Assembly: GCF_000337795.1 (NCBI RefSeq) | Contig: NZ_AOLP01000008.1 | Location: forward strand, 310,001 to 374,000 | Reading direction: 5' to 3' | Length of the DNA: 64,000 nt | From: Haloferax denitrificans ATCC 35960 | Lineage (GTDB): Archaea; Halobacteriota; Halobacteria; Halobacteriales; Haloferacaceae | Part shown: piece by piece, positions 34,691-43,749 of the stretch | Layout of the letters: each line of letters begins with the position of its first letter | How positions within the stretch are numbered: position 1 is the stretch's first letter | Made by a program: the position numbers and the translations under genes | The notes under the pieces: generated by a model | The model's input: the letters and a program-made list of their open reading frames with translations, nothing else | The model's database searches: none | What the model was told of the DNA's origin: nothing

Positions 34691-35764
34691 ATGAACAAAC
34701 TCCGCGGGTTCGTCGTCGGTGGCTGTCTGACGCTCTCTGTCGCGCTCGCCTTCGTTGGCCTCCACTACGGCCTCGGCCCCGCTTCGAGAGACGGGTACGT
34801 CACGGCGCTCGTCGCCGTCGCCCTCCTCCCGACGATTCCGCTGGTAGCCGCACACGCGAAGTTCGCGCTCCGACGGCTCGCCGAGTACCGACGAAACGGC
34901 TCAGGACTCAGTTTCGAGCGCGACTCCATCTTCGTCTCGGCCGATACGGTGGGCGACGCCGAGCGGGCACTCAGCGACATCGAAGCGGCCGTCGAGGCGG
35001 CGGACGAGTACGACGAGTGTCGCCGCGACAGATTCGGTGAGGGGCGCGGCCTCAACGTTCGCCACACCGGGTTCCACAACTCGTTCGTTCGCGTCGCCAG
35101 CGACGGCCGCCTCGTCGTGACGGGGGCGTCGCAGAACACGCACTCGCTGGCGTCGCTCGTCGAGCGCGTCGCGTCGCTGACGATGGAACGAACCCGCAGT
35201 CACCCCTTCTTCGCCCGCAAGCCAGTTCGAGGCGCGCCGCGGGCGTTCCTTGGGCTCGCGCTCGTCGTGGTGTTCGTCTTCGGTGCCGGCGGCGTCGTGG
35301 GTGCGGCCTATCCGGCCGACGCGTACAGCGCACCCGAACGGGTCGTCCTCGTCGGCTACGACACGCGCGCGGTGGCAACCCCCGGATACGACGCGACCGA
35401 CGCCACGCTCGACAAGGCCGCGTTCCTCGTCGACTCACTCGGCGAAGAGGCGGTCGAAATCGGTTGGGACCGCGACGACGCGGACAAGCTCACCACCCAC
35501 GGGCGACAGGCGGTCTTCCTCTCCGAGACGGTATCGACACAGCTCGGCGCGGTCCGGGAAGACGCGTCGGCGACGGGCGAGCGCGAACGCGTCGCCGCAC
35601 TCGAAGCCGACCTGCACGCCGCGGAGTGTCGGGTCGCCGCGCGGATAACCAGCCGCGTCGAATCGGGGAACGTCGCGGGAGACGCGAGCGCCCTCGTCAG
35701 TGCGGGCGAGTCGCTCCGCGCGAGCGCGGCAGACGCCGGCTACGCCTGTGCGACTGAGGCGTGA
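34691..35764 (+). CDS. Membrane protein of unknown function
   Basis: A 357-residue protein not recognised. It has two N-terminal membrane helices (about 7-27 and 36-55), a cytoplasmic alpha/beta part (about 70-170) with GLNVRHTGFHNSFVRVASDGRLVVTG-like strands split over two segments, a third helix near 185-207 (FLGLALVVVFVFGAGGVVGA), and a long C-terminal helical part with two Cys (AAECRVAAR and GYACATEA) that may bridge outside the cell. It belongs to a three-gene block of unknown function inserted between sugar-acid genes. Confidence 0.72.
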   Translation: MNKLRGFVVGGCLTLSVALAFVGLHYGLGPASRDGYVTALVAVALLPTIPLVAAHAKFALRRLAEYRRNGSGLSFERDSIFVSADTVGDAERALSDIEAAVEAADEYDECRRDRFGEGRGLNVRHTGFHNSFVRVASDGRLVVTGASQNTHSLASLVERVASLTMERTRSHPFFARKPVRGAPRAFLGLALVVVFVFGAGGVVGAAYPADAYSAPERVVLVGYDTRAVATPGYDATDATLDKAAFLVDSLGEEAVEIGWDRDDADKLTTHGRQAVFLSETVSTQLGAVREDASATGERERVAALEADLHAAECRVAARITSRVESGNVAGDASALVSAGESLRASAADAGYACATEA

Positions 35765-35828
35765 GGCGACCGCTTGCCCCCCCCGAGTATTGCGAAGCTA
35801 TACCTACTCGAAATCCGAGAGTGCTCAC

Positions 35829-36605
35829 ATGGTCGAACACGATGGGCTGAAACGCGCCGGCCAGTCGCCGGACCAGTTGGTTGGAACGTGGGCCGTGATT
35901 CCCCACCCAAGCACCGCGGAGCTACTCGCCGGCGTCGGATACGACTTCGTCGTCTTGGACGCGGAACACACGCCGATGTCGTACGAGACGATGGAGAACA
36001 TGGTCCGCGCGGTCGACGCGGCACCGGGTGAGACGGAAACTCTCGTCCGGGTGCCGGACGACGACCCCGCGACGCTGAAACGGACGCTCGACCTCGACCC
36101 GACCGGGGTGCTCGTTCCCATGGTCGAGACGGCGGAACAGGCCGCGGCCGTCGTCGACGCCAGTCGCTATCCGCCGGCGGGAACGCGAGGGCTCGGCCTC
36201 GGCCGCGCGACGGGGTACGGACGCGCGCTCGGCGAGCACGTCGAGTCCGCCGAGGAGACCGTCGTGAGGTACGTTCAACTGGAGTCCGAGCGCGCGGTCG
36301 CGAACGCCGAAGCCATCGCGGCGGTCGAGGGAATCGACGGCGTGTTCATCGGACCGGTCGACCTCTCGATGTCGATGGACCGCTTCGGAGAGTGGGACGA
36401 CGGAGACTTCCTCGAAGCGGTCGACCGCGTTGTCGAGGCCGCGTCCGACGCAGAGGTGGCGGTCGGAACTCTCGCGACCGACGCCGCCGAGCGGGAGACC
36501 CGACTCGACTGGGGTGTCGACTACCTGGTCGCCGGCGTCGACGCGCTCCACCTCTCCGACGGTGCCGTCGAGGCTTTGGACCACAGTACCACTCTGAGCG
36601 AGTGA
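35829..36605 (+). CDS. HpcH/HpaI-family aldolase
   Basis: A 258-residue class II pyruvate aldolase of the HpcH/HpaI/GarL/RhmA family. DFVVLDAEHTPMSYETM (catalytic His and substrate site), RGLGLGRATGYG, VQLESERAVANAEAIAAV with the metal Glu and FIGPVDLSMSM with the metal Asp are seen. These enzymes split 2-keto-3-deoxy acids, for example 5-keto-4-deoxyglucarate to pyruvate and tartronate semialdehyde. With UxaA/GarD-type subunits in the island a galactarate/glucarate route is possible. Promoter: a cgaagctataccta stretch (TATA-like, about 35798-35808) before ATG 35829. Substrate is inference. Confidence 0.92.
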   Translation: MVEHDGLKRAGQSPDQLVGTWAVIPHPSTAELLAGVGYDFVVLDAEHTPMSYETMENMVRAVDAAPGETETLVRVPDDDPATLKRTLDLDPTGVLVPMVETAEQAAAVVDASRYPPAGTRGLGLGRATGYGRALGEHVESAEETVVRYVQLESERAVANAEAIAAVEGIDGVFIGPVDLSMSMDRFGEWDDGDFLEAVDRVVEAASDAEVAVGTLATDAAERETRLDWGVDYLVAGVDALHLSDGAVEALDHSTTLSE

Positions 36606-36754
36606 CACTGCGACGGCGCGCCCGCCGTTCGGTCGCCCCGACACTCTCCCCTCGGTCTGCGACGCTGTCGCGTAGCTCCTCGGACGGATTTCGCATCGCC
36701 TCCGAGTCGCTGTCGAGCCCACGGTGACCGGAGAATGTGAGGGTGCGAACGCCG

Positions 36755-37657
36755 TCAGCGATACGCGGCGACGGTCGTCTCGACGAGCGACGAAATCTCG
36801 TCGCGGGCGGTCCCGTCGAGGGCGACGAGCGGGGGTCTGACCTCGGCCGTTTCGAGGACGCCGCGGGCGCGGAGGGCCGCCTTCGTCGCCGGCGCGAAGC
36901 CGTGTTCGACGCACTGTTGGAACAGCGGCGCGATGTGTCGCTCGTGGATTCGTCGCGCCTCGGCGACGTCGCCGCGGTCGGCCGCGGTCGCGGCGGCGAC
37001 GAACGCTTCGGGGACGACGTTCGAGAGCGCGTTGACGCCCCCGGTCGCGCCCAGCACGAGCCCCGGGACGAGGTGGCTGTCGAACCCCTCGAACAGTTGG
37101 AACGCGTCTGGAGTCCGTCGAAGGAGCTCCGAGAAGTAGTTCAAATCGCCGCTCGAATCCTTCAGACCGCGGATAGCGCCGTGCTCGGCGAGGTCGACGA
37201 CGGCGTCCGCGCCGAGCGACCGGCCGACACAGGCGGGGATGTTGTAGAGGTACAGCGGGAGTGCGCTCTCGTCGGCGACCGACTCGACGAACGCGACGTC
37301 ACCGGAGGGGTCGTTCGACCCGTGGAAATACGGGAGCGTGATGAGCGCGGCGTCTGCGCCGACCTCGGCCGCGGCGTCGATTCGGTCGACGGTCGCCGCG
37401 ACGCTCGTCGCCGCGGTGCCCGCCATCACAGGCCTGCCGGCGGCCCGTTCGACCGTGGTTTCGAGGACCGCCCGGAACTCGGCGTCGTCGAGACTCGCGA
37501 ACTCGCCTGTCGTCCCGCACGGGACGAGTCCGTCGACGCCGCCATCGACGACGTGGTCGACGAGCGCTCCGAGCGCTTCGTGGTCGACCGTACCCCCGTC
37601 GAACGGCGTGACGAGCGGGCAGTGTACACCATCGAACCGTCGTGCTCCGTCTGTCAT
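36755..37657 (-). CDS. DapA-family aldolase (2-keto-3-deoxy acid aldolase type)
   Basis: A 300-residue dihydrodipicolinate synthase/N-acetylneuraminate lyase family protein, class I pyruvate aldolases. VPCGTTGEFASL, YLYNIP with the catalytic Tyr, and GLKDSSGD with the Schiff-base Lys are present. Outside lysine synthesis, archaeal members are 2-keto-3-deoxygluconate aldolases or 2-keto-3-deoxy-L-pentonate dehydratases. Its place in the sugar-acid island supports cleavage of KDG made by mannonate dehydratase. Convergent to the HpcH aldolase (149-nt gap), and divergent from the universal stress protein. Confidence 0.9.
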   Translation of the reverse strand: MTDGARRFDGVHCPLVTPFDGGTVDHEALGALVDHVVDGGVDGLVPCGTTGEFASLDDAEFRAVLETTVERAAGRPVMAGTAATSVAATVDRIDAAAEVGADAALITLPYFHGSNDPSGDVAFVESVADESALPLYLYNIPACVGRSLGADAVVDLAEHGAIRGLKDSSGDLNYFSELLRRTPDAFQLFEGFDSHLVPGLVLGATGGVNALSNVVPEAFVAAATAADRGDVAEARRIHERHIAPLFQQCVEHGFAPATKAALRARGVLETAEVRPPLVALDGTARDEISSLVETTVAAYR

Positions 37658-37716
37658 CGTCTCGTACTCCCGCCGGTGGCAGTTATATGTTCTCACGACT
37701 CGGCGCGAGGCGTCAA

Positions 37717-37726
37717 GATTTATGTA
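37717..37726 (+). promoter_or_regulatory. TATA region of the universal stress protein gene
   Basis: GATTTATGTA lies 23 nt before ATG 37750, consistent with a leaderless transcript. Confidence 0.6.
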
Positions 37727-37749
37727 CATATGAGAAGACATGGCACACG

Positions 37750-38178
37750 ATGACGATACTGGCAGCAGTCGATGGCGAGCAGAAACCGGACCGCGTCGTG
37801 ACGATTGGCGAAGACCTCGCGAACGCGTACGACGACCAACTCGTCGTCGTCAACGTCCTCAACCAGAAAGAGTTCGAAGAGCGAGACGACGTCCACCAAG
37901 CGGGGTATACGGTCGAGGACGGCCAGAAAGACGCCGAATCGGTGGCTCGGTCCGTGGTCAAAGCGACGACTGACCGACCGGGACACGTCGAGACGCGCGG
38001 CCTCGTCGGTGAAGTCGTCGACGAACTGCTGGGCGAGACGGAGCGGCTAGACGCGTCGTATCTCGTCATCGGCGGGAGAAAGCGAACGGCGGTGGGGAAG
38101 GCGCTGTTCGGCAGTACGACCCAGTCGGTCCTCCTGAGCGCGGACGTCCCCGTCGTCGCGGTCATGGACGAAAAGTGA
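37750..38178 (+). CDS. Universal stress protein (UspA family)
   Basis: A 142-residue Usp-fold protein. The N-terminal strand MTILAAVDG has the usual Asp, and the C-terminal ATP-binding loop IGGRKRTAVGKALFGSTTQSVL fits the G-2x-G-9x-G-(S/T) signature. Such proteins bind ATP and act under stress or as regulators. It sits 19 nt before the second LarA-like gene and probably shares its transcript, so it may serve that enzyme or its energy state. That link is inference. Confidence 0.92.
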   Translation: MTILAAVDGEQKPDRVVTIGEDLANAYDDQLVVVNVLNQKEFEERDDVHQAGYTVEDGQKDAESVARSVVKATTDRPGHVETRGLVGEVVDELLGETERLDASYLVIGGRKRTAVGKALFGSTTQSVLLSADVPVVAVMDEK

Positions 38179-38197
38179 ACACGGGACTCAGGCACAG

Positions 38198-39517
38198 ATG
38201 GTGACACTCGACCTCCCCAGCCGAGAGCGACTCGAAGCGGTGAACGACGCCACGCTCGACGACCTTCCAGCCTTCGCGACCGTCCGCTCGGTTTCGGACC
38301 CACCGGAGGTAGACGACGTCCGAGCGAGCGCCGTCGAGGCAGTCGACGACATACCGGCGTTCGAGACGCTTCCATCGGGGTCGTCGGTGGCGATTACGGC
38401 GGGAAGTCGCGGGATTCACGACATGTCGGCCGTCCTCGCGGCGGTGGTCGAGGAACTCCAAACCCGGGACCTCGACCCGTTTATCATGCCCGCGATGGGG
38501 AGCCACGGCGGCGCGACCGCGGACGGTCAGGTTCAGACGCTGGCCTCGCTCGGCGTCACCGAGGCGTCGATGGGCTGTGAGGTCCGCTCGTCGATGGCCG
38601 TCGAGCGAGTCGCCGAAGACCCGAACGGCGAGCCGATATACGCGGCGAAAGACGCGCTCGAAGCCGACGCCATCCTCCTCGCGAACCGCGTGAAACTCCA
38701 CACCGACTACCGCGGTCCAATCGAATCCGGGCTCTGTAAGATGGCCGTCGTCGGGCTCGGGAAGCACCGCGGTGCCGAGAACATGCACAACGCCGCAATC
38801 GCTCGCGGCTTCGACGAGGTCATCCCCGAACGCGCGCGGATACTGCTCGACGAGACCGATATCGTCGGCGGCATCGCCGTCGTCGAAAACGACCACGAGC
38901 GCGCCGCCTTCATCGAAGGCGTCCCCGCAGAGGAACTCCCAGAACGCGAGACGGAACTGCTCGAACGGTCGAAAGAGCTGTTCCCTTCGCTCCCCGTCGA
39001 CCAGTTGGACTTCCTGATGGTCGACGAACTGGGGAAGAACATCAGCGGGACGGGGATGGACACGAACGTCGTCGGCCGGGTCTGGTTCCACAACCAGCCC
39101 GAAGTGAACTCGCCGGAGATAACGCGAATCTACGTTCGGTCGGTCACACCGGAGTCACACGGTAACGCAATCGGCATCGGCCTCGCCGACTACGTCAACC
39201 AATCCCTCGTCGAAACGATCAATTTCGAGGACATGTACGTCAACATCACCACGAGCGGCGAGCCCGAGCGCTCGAAGATTCCGTTCGTCGTCCCCTGCGA
39301 CGCGACGGCCCTTATCCTCGCGGCATCGATGACCGGCGTTCCCGACCTGAGTGAGATGCGCATCGGCCGCATCACAAACACCCTCGAACCCGGGACGATG
39401 CTGGCTTCTGAGCCCGTCCTCGAAGAACTATCGGGACGAGACGACGTCGAGATTGGCGACCGTCGACGCCTCGAATTCGACGCCGACGGCACGCTCGTCT
39501 CGGCTATCGAAGAGTAG
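38198..39517 (+). CDS. LarA-like nickel-pincer racemase/epimerase homologue (copy 2)
   Basis: A 439-residue paralogue of the protein at 6321. The candidate LarA residues are kept: His103 in GSHGG, His168 in NRVKLH, Lys181 in SGLCKM and His197 in ENMH. The distances between them match copy 1 within one residue, except for local shifts. Copy differences are in the loops around KLHTDYRGP and the C-terminal part, so a different substrate is likely. It follows the universal stress gene closely and ends the sugar-acid island. The family epimerises or racemises 2-hydroxy acids; lactate, malate, or aldonates are all possible. Confidence 0.84.
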   Translation: MVTLDLPSRERLEAVNDATLDDLPAFATVRSVSDPPEVDDVRASAVEAVDDIPAFETLPSGSSVAITAGSRGIHDMSAVLAAVVEELQTRDLDPFIMPAMGSHGGATADGQVQTLASLGVTEASMGCEVRSSMAVERVAEDPNGEPIYAAKDALEADAILLANRVKLHTDYRGPIESGLCKMAVVGLGKHRGAENMHNAAIARGFDEVIPERARILLDETDIVGGIAVVENDHERAAFIEGVPAEELPERETELLERSKELFPSLPVDQLDFLMVDELGKNISGTGMDTNVVGRVWFHNQPEVNSPEITRIYVRSVTPESHGNAIGIGLADYVNQSLVETINFEDMYVNITTSGEPERSKIPFVVPCDATALILAASMTGVPDLSEMRIGRITNTLEPGTMLASEPVLEELSGRDDVEIGDRRRLEFDADGTLVSAIEE

Positions 39518-40422
39518 TCACGACGCGCGTCGGTCCGGGCGAACGGCACTCCGGCCACGAGTCGCGTCGACGCGGCACGTTCCGCGACAGGCCACGGGCC
39601 GGATAAACTCGATTTCGCTCGTCGTCGGCAGTCAACCCGACTCGATTGTTAGTCTTAACTGTCGAGCGAGTACGTCCGACGCTTCGAGTCACTCGCGACA
39701 CATAACAAAATGAATAGATGTACTTATCTCTGTCATACCTTAATTAGCACAAAGCAGTTGTGTTCGTCCATCGAGCGGGTATCCCGTTCGGTAAGTGCAT
39801 TCGAATAGCTTCTACTACACAATACTCCCCCGGCCATTTGGGTGCGACAACCCGCGGATTTCGGACTCATTCGACTTTTCTTGGGTGTCCGAAACCCGTT
39901 GTCGATGGTGATTCACCCCGTATGAGAACCACGTATTCATCCGATTCACGGTCTGTACTTCTCCCGTTTCGAACACCCCCTGCGGTGAACCGAGCGACGA
40001 GGACAGTTCTGGAGGCCCCGGACCGTGTGGTGGCAAGGGGTGCAGTCATCTGAATTGTCTTGCGCTATTCTCTCAAAGCGGAGGTCGACAGCTTGGACGG
40101 CAGGCACGTCGACCTCGACACCACCCGGGGTCGAAGCTAGCAGTCTGTTGCACGGAGATAATCGATACACACAGGGGCTGGACGGGCGATGAGCGACGCT
40201 GAGAGTCGAGAACCTCCGATTCGACTTCTCCATCGTGACCTGTCCATCAAATACGTGTGTTGACACAACTTCGAACGGGTAATGAGAAGCACCTGACTCG
40301 GCAGTCGAGGACAACCGTACGCGCCGTGCTCTCGTGAAGAACGAGTCGTCGTTCGCGGAGTCGGTCGCACCCGTTCACGCACCGATTTGAAGACGCACCA
40401 AGCGGCGAAACGCTCGCGGCAA
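39518..40422. other. Intergenic region, AT-rich in its first half
   Basis: No gene is supported. Positions about 39640-39830 are AT-rich with several TATA-like words (cataacaaaatgaat, ccttaattagc). The right half is of normal composition and is downstream of the minus-strand formate dehydrogenase gene. This gap divides the sugar-acid island from the C1/molybdenum genes. Short open frames in it show no family similarity. Confidence 0.55.
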
Positions 40423-43400
40423 TCAGTCGTCGCCGCGTGGGGCGCTCCCAGCGCCCGCGTCCGGAGTCCGAAGCACGTCCGGGTCGGCGTCCGGTCCGAG
40501 CGGTTCGACGCGCACGCTCGACACTTTGTACTCCGGAATGCCGGCCTGCGGGTCGAAGGTCTCCTGCGTGAGTTTGTTGACCGCGCCGGCCGCGAAGTGC
40601 ATCGGGATGAACAGCGTTCCATCGCCGACGCGGTCGGTCACGGTCGCCTTGACGACGATGTCGCCGCGGCGGGACTCAACCCTGACGTACTCGCCGTCCG
40701 AAACGCCGAGTTCCGCGGCCGTCGTCGGACTGACCTCGATGAAGCTCTCGCCGACGTGGCTCATGAGGCCCTCGACGCGTCGGGTTATCTGTCCGGTGTG
40801 CCAGTGGTAGAGGACCCGCCCGGACGTGAGCGTGAGGGGGTACTCCTCGTCTGGCAGTTCGCCGGGGTGGCCGCCGTCCGCCGGCACGAACCGGGCCAGC
40901 CCGTCGTCGAAGTTGAAGTTCCCCTCCTCGTAGTCGTAGAGGTACGGCGTCCCGGGGTGGTCTTCGTCCCAGCACGGCCACTGGAGTCCGTGCTCGTCGC
41001 CCGATTCGAGACGGTCGTAGCTGACGCCGCCGTAGATGGGGACCAGTTCGCTAATCTCGTCCATCACTTCCCGCGGGTGGTCGTAGCCCCAGTCGTAACC
41101 GAGTCTGGCCGCCAGTTCCTGGGTTATATCCCAGTCTTGACGCGCCTTTCCGGGCGGTTTCGCGGACGCTCGAACCCGCTGGACGCGACGCTCGGTGTTG
41201 GTGAACGTGCCGTGTTTCTCGGGCGAGGTCGCCGCCGGCAACACCACGTCGGCGTGCTCTGCGGTCTCGGTCATGAAGATGTCCTGTACGACGAGGAAGT
41301 CCAAGCTGTCGAGCGCCTCGCCGGCGTGCTGGATATCGGGTTCCGAGAGCGCGGGGTTCTCCCCGACGATGTACATCCCGCGGAGGTTGCCCTCGTGGGC
41401 CTCGGAGAGCATCTCCGGCACCTTGAGGCCGGGTTCTGTCGGCGGGCGCTCGCCCCACGCCTCGGCGAACTTCTCGCCGACCTCGTCGTCGGCCGGGTCC
41501 TGATACCCGGGCAGGCTCCCGGGCAGGGTTCCCATGTCGCCGCCGCCGCCCTGCACGTTGTTCTGGCCGCGGAAGGGCGACAGCCCGGCACCCGGTTTCC
41601 CGACCTGCCCGAGCGTGAGCGCGAGGTCGGCCATCGCCAGCAGGTTCTCCGTGCCGTGACTGGACTGGGTCATGCCCATCGCCCAGCCGAAGACGACGTT
41701 CTCGGCGTCGGCGAGCGTCTCGGCGGCCGACCTCAGTTCGTCGGGCGAGACGCCGGCCAGTTCCTCGACTTTCTCGGGAGTGAACGCCTGAACTTTCCGT
41801 TTGACCTCCTCGAACCCTTTCGTATGCCGTTCGATGAACGCCTCGTCGTGCAGGTCGTGCTCGACGAGGTAGCGGATGAGGCCGTTGAGCCACGCCACGT
41901 CGTAGCCGGGCGTCGTTCTCGTGTACTGATCGGCGTGTTCGGCGATGCCGATTTTCCGGGGGTCGAACACCACGAGGTCGGCCCCGTCGCGGACGTTCTG
42001 CTTGATGCGAGTCGCCAACACCGGATGCGACTCGGTCGTGTTCGACCCGCTGATGAGGTAGGCGTCGGCCTCGCCGATGTCCTCGTTGATGCGGTTCGTC
42101 ATCGCGCCGTACCCGAGCGTCTGTTGGAGCGCCGCCACCGTCGACGAGTGACAGAGCCGGGCGCAGTTGTCGATGTTCTTCGTGCCGAGCACCTGCCGCG
42201 CGAACTTCTGGACGAGATACGCCTCCTCGTTGCTCCCCTTCGACGACGCGAGGCAACTGACCGCGTCGACGCCGTGTTCGTCCTGAATATCGCGGAGTTC
42301 GCCGGCGACGTAGTCGAGCGCCTCGTCCCACGACGCCGTCTCGAACTCGCCGTTCTCGTTTCGAATCAGCGGCCTCGTGAGCCGCTTTTCGCTGTTGGCG
42401 AACTCGTGTCCGAACTTCCCCTTCACGCACGTCGAGAAGTTGTTGGCCGGGGCCGTGTTCGGGTCCTCGACGGGCTGGACGCCGAGGGCGTTCCCGTCTT
42501 TCCCCCACATCTCGAACCGACAGCCGACCGCGCAGAACCCACAGGTCGTCTCCGCTTTGTCGAGGTTGCCCAGCCGGTAGTCGCTGACGAGCGACGCGAC
42601 CTGGAACAGCCGACCCTCCGGCAACGTTCGGGCCGCGATGTTCTCGGCGGTGTGTTCGCCCGCGAGCATGGCCTTCCGACCGTACTCCCCGAGGAAGTCG
42701 GACGCTCGGCGCTTGCTCTGGGCCATGTATCGGGCGACGCCGCTCCGTCCGTCCTGTCCCGCCTCGGCTTCGACACCGGCGCTCCCCGCGCTCCCGGGGA
42801 CGGGCGAGCGGTTCGGTGCCGTCGTGTCGTCGAGGGTCTCTACGTCCTCGTGTTCGATGACTCGCCCCACGGAGTTCCGCTGTGTGAATCCCGGGAGCGG
42901 GAGGGTCCCCGCGCCACCGATGTCCTTCTCGGTCAGGGCACCGGTCGGACAGACCGTGGCACAGTGCCCGCAGGAGACGCAGTCGGAGTCGGCCATCGTC
43001 TCGGCGTCGGACTGGAAGCCGATTCGGGTGTCCTCGCCGGACCCCTCGATACGGAGGACTCCTTCGACCTGCACGTCGTTACAGCCCTCGACGCACCGGT
43101 TACAGAGGATACACTTGTTGCGGTCGATCTGGATGAACGAGGAGCTGTCGTCGAGCGGTTCGTACTCGCTACGGTCGTCGAAGACGCCGTAGCGCGGGTG
43201 GTCGACCCCCTCGCTGATGGCCGTCTCCTGTAGCTCGCACCGGCCGTTCCCGTTGCAGGTCGTACAGCGCAGGTTGTGGTTGGAGAGGACGAGGTCGAGG
43301 TTGACGCTCCGGCACTCCTCTGCGGCCGACGTGTCGGTCTCGACGGTCAGGCCGTCCGTCGCCGGGAACGAACAGGAGGGGACGACCCCGTGTTCGTCCG

Positions 43401-43749
43401 TCTCGACCATGCAGGTTCGACACTCGCTCCGAGGGCCGATTTCGTCGCTCGCGTCGCCCTCGCGGTCGTAGTAGCAGAGCGCCGGAACGTCGGCGTCCTC
43501 GTCGAGACTGTCGGCACCGGGGTCCACGCTCACAACCTCGTCGTCGACGGCTTGCATGGCGTCGATGACGGTCGAACCCGGCGGGACGGTGACCGGAGTC
43601 CCGTTGACGGTGACCGTCGTCGGGCGCTCGCCGTCGGTTCCGACGGGCGGGTCGTTCGCGGTCCCGGTCTCGAACTCCGCCGTGACCGGCGTCTCGTGCT
43701 GTGGGTCGTCTATCTCCGGAACGCCCGGAAGTGGGTCGTCAGTGCTCAT
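40423..43749 (-). CDS. fdhA: Formate dehydrogenase alpha subunit, NuoG-like N-terminus
   Basis: A 1108-residue molybdenum/tungsten bis-pyranopterin oxidoreductase that oxidises formate to CO2. Domains: a NuoG-like [2Fe-2S] domain (CYYDREG, CRTCMVE, about 90-150), a His-Cys cluster (HNLRCTTCNGNGRC), two [4Fe-4S] motifs (CILCNRCVEGC, CVSCGHCATVCP), a Mo-domain cluster CGFCAVGC near 430, and the active-site NCARLCHS in which the catalytic residue is Cys and not selenocysteine. The C-terminal cofactor domain includes GTLFIPMHFAAGAVN. No signal peptide, so it is cytoplasmic and would pass electrons on through its clusters. It is coupled by ATGA to the NuoF-like gene, its presumed partner. Confidence 0.93.
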   Translation of the reverse strand: MSTDDPLPGVPEIDDPQHETPVTAEFETGTANDPPVGTDGERPTTVTVNGTPVTVPPGSTVIDAMQAVDDEVVSVDPGADSLDEDADVPALCYYDREGDASDEIGPRSECRTCMVETDEHGVVPSCSFPATDGLTVETDTSAAEECRSVNLDLVLSNHNLRCTTCNGNGRCELQETAISEGVDHPRYGVFDDRSEYEPLDDSSSFIQIDRNKCILCNRCVEGCNDVQVEGVLRIEGSGEDTRIGFQSDAETMADSDCVSCGHCATVCPTGALTEKDIGGAGTLPLPGFTQRNSVGRVIEHEDVETLDDTTAPNRSPVPGSAGSAGVEAEAGQDGRSGVARYMAQSKRRASDFLGEYGRKAMLAGEHTAENIAARTLPEGRLFQVASLVSDYRLGNLDKAETTCGFCAVGCRFEMWGKDGNALGVQPVEDPNTAPANNFSTCVKGKFGHEFANSEKRLTRPLIRNENGEFETASWDEALDYVAGELRDIQDEHGVDAVSCLASSKGSNEEAYLVQKFARQVLGTKNIDNCARLCHSSTVAALQQTLGYGAMTNRINEDIGEADAYLISGSNTTESHPVLATRIKQNVRDGADLVVFDPRKIGIAEHADQYTRTTPGYDVAWLNGLIRYLVEHDLHDEAFIERHTKGFEEVKRKVQAFTPEKVEELAGVSPDELRSAAETLADAENVVFGWAMGMTQSSHGTENLLAMADLALTLGQVGKPGAGLSPFRGQNNVQGGGGDMGTLPGSLPGYQDPADDEVGEKFAEAWGERPPTEPGLKVPEMLSEAHEGNLRGMYIVGENPALSEPDIQHAGEALDSLDFLVVQDIFMTETAEHADVVLPAATSPEKHGTFTNTERRVQRVRASAKPPGKARQDWDITQELAARLGYDWGYDHPREVMDEISELVPIYGGVSYDRLESGDEHGLQWPCWDEDHPGTPYLYDYEEGNFNFDDGLARFVPADGGHPGELPDEEYPLTLTSGRVLYHWHTGQITRRVEGLMSHVGESFIEVSPTTAAELGVSDGEYVRVESRRGDIVVKATVTDRVGDGTLFIPMHFAAGAVNKLTQETFDPQAGIPEYKVSSVRVEPLGPDADPDVLRTPDAGAGSAPRGDD

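Noticed and set aside
39760-40314. Short open frames in the gap before fdhA
   Set aside because: No recognisable family and no consistent codon bias on either strand.
40387-43233. 948-codon plus-strand open frame opposite fdhA
   Set aside because: It is the antisense of a strongly conserved formate dehydrogenase gene.
40423-43749. Possible selenocysteine formate dehydrogenase
   Set aside because: The active-site codon is an ordinary Cys (NCARLCHS) and no in-frame TGA is bridged.
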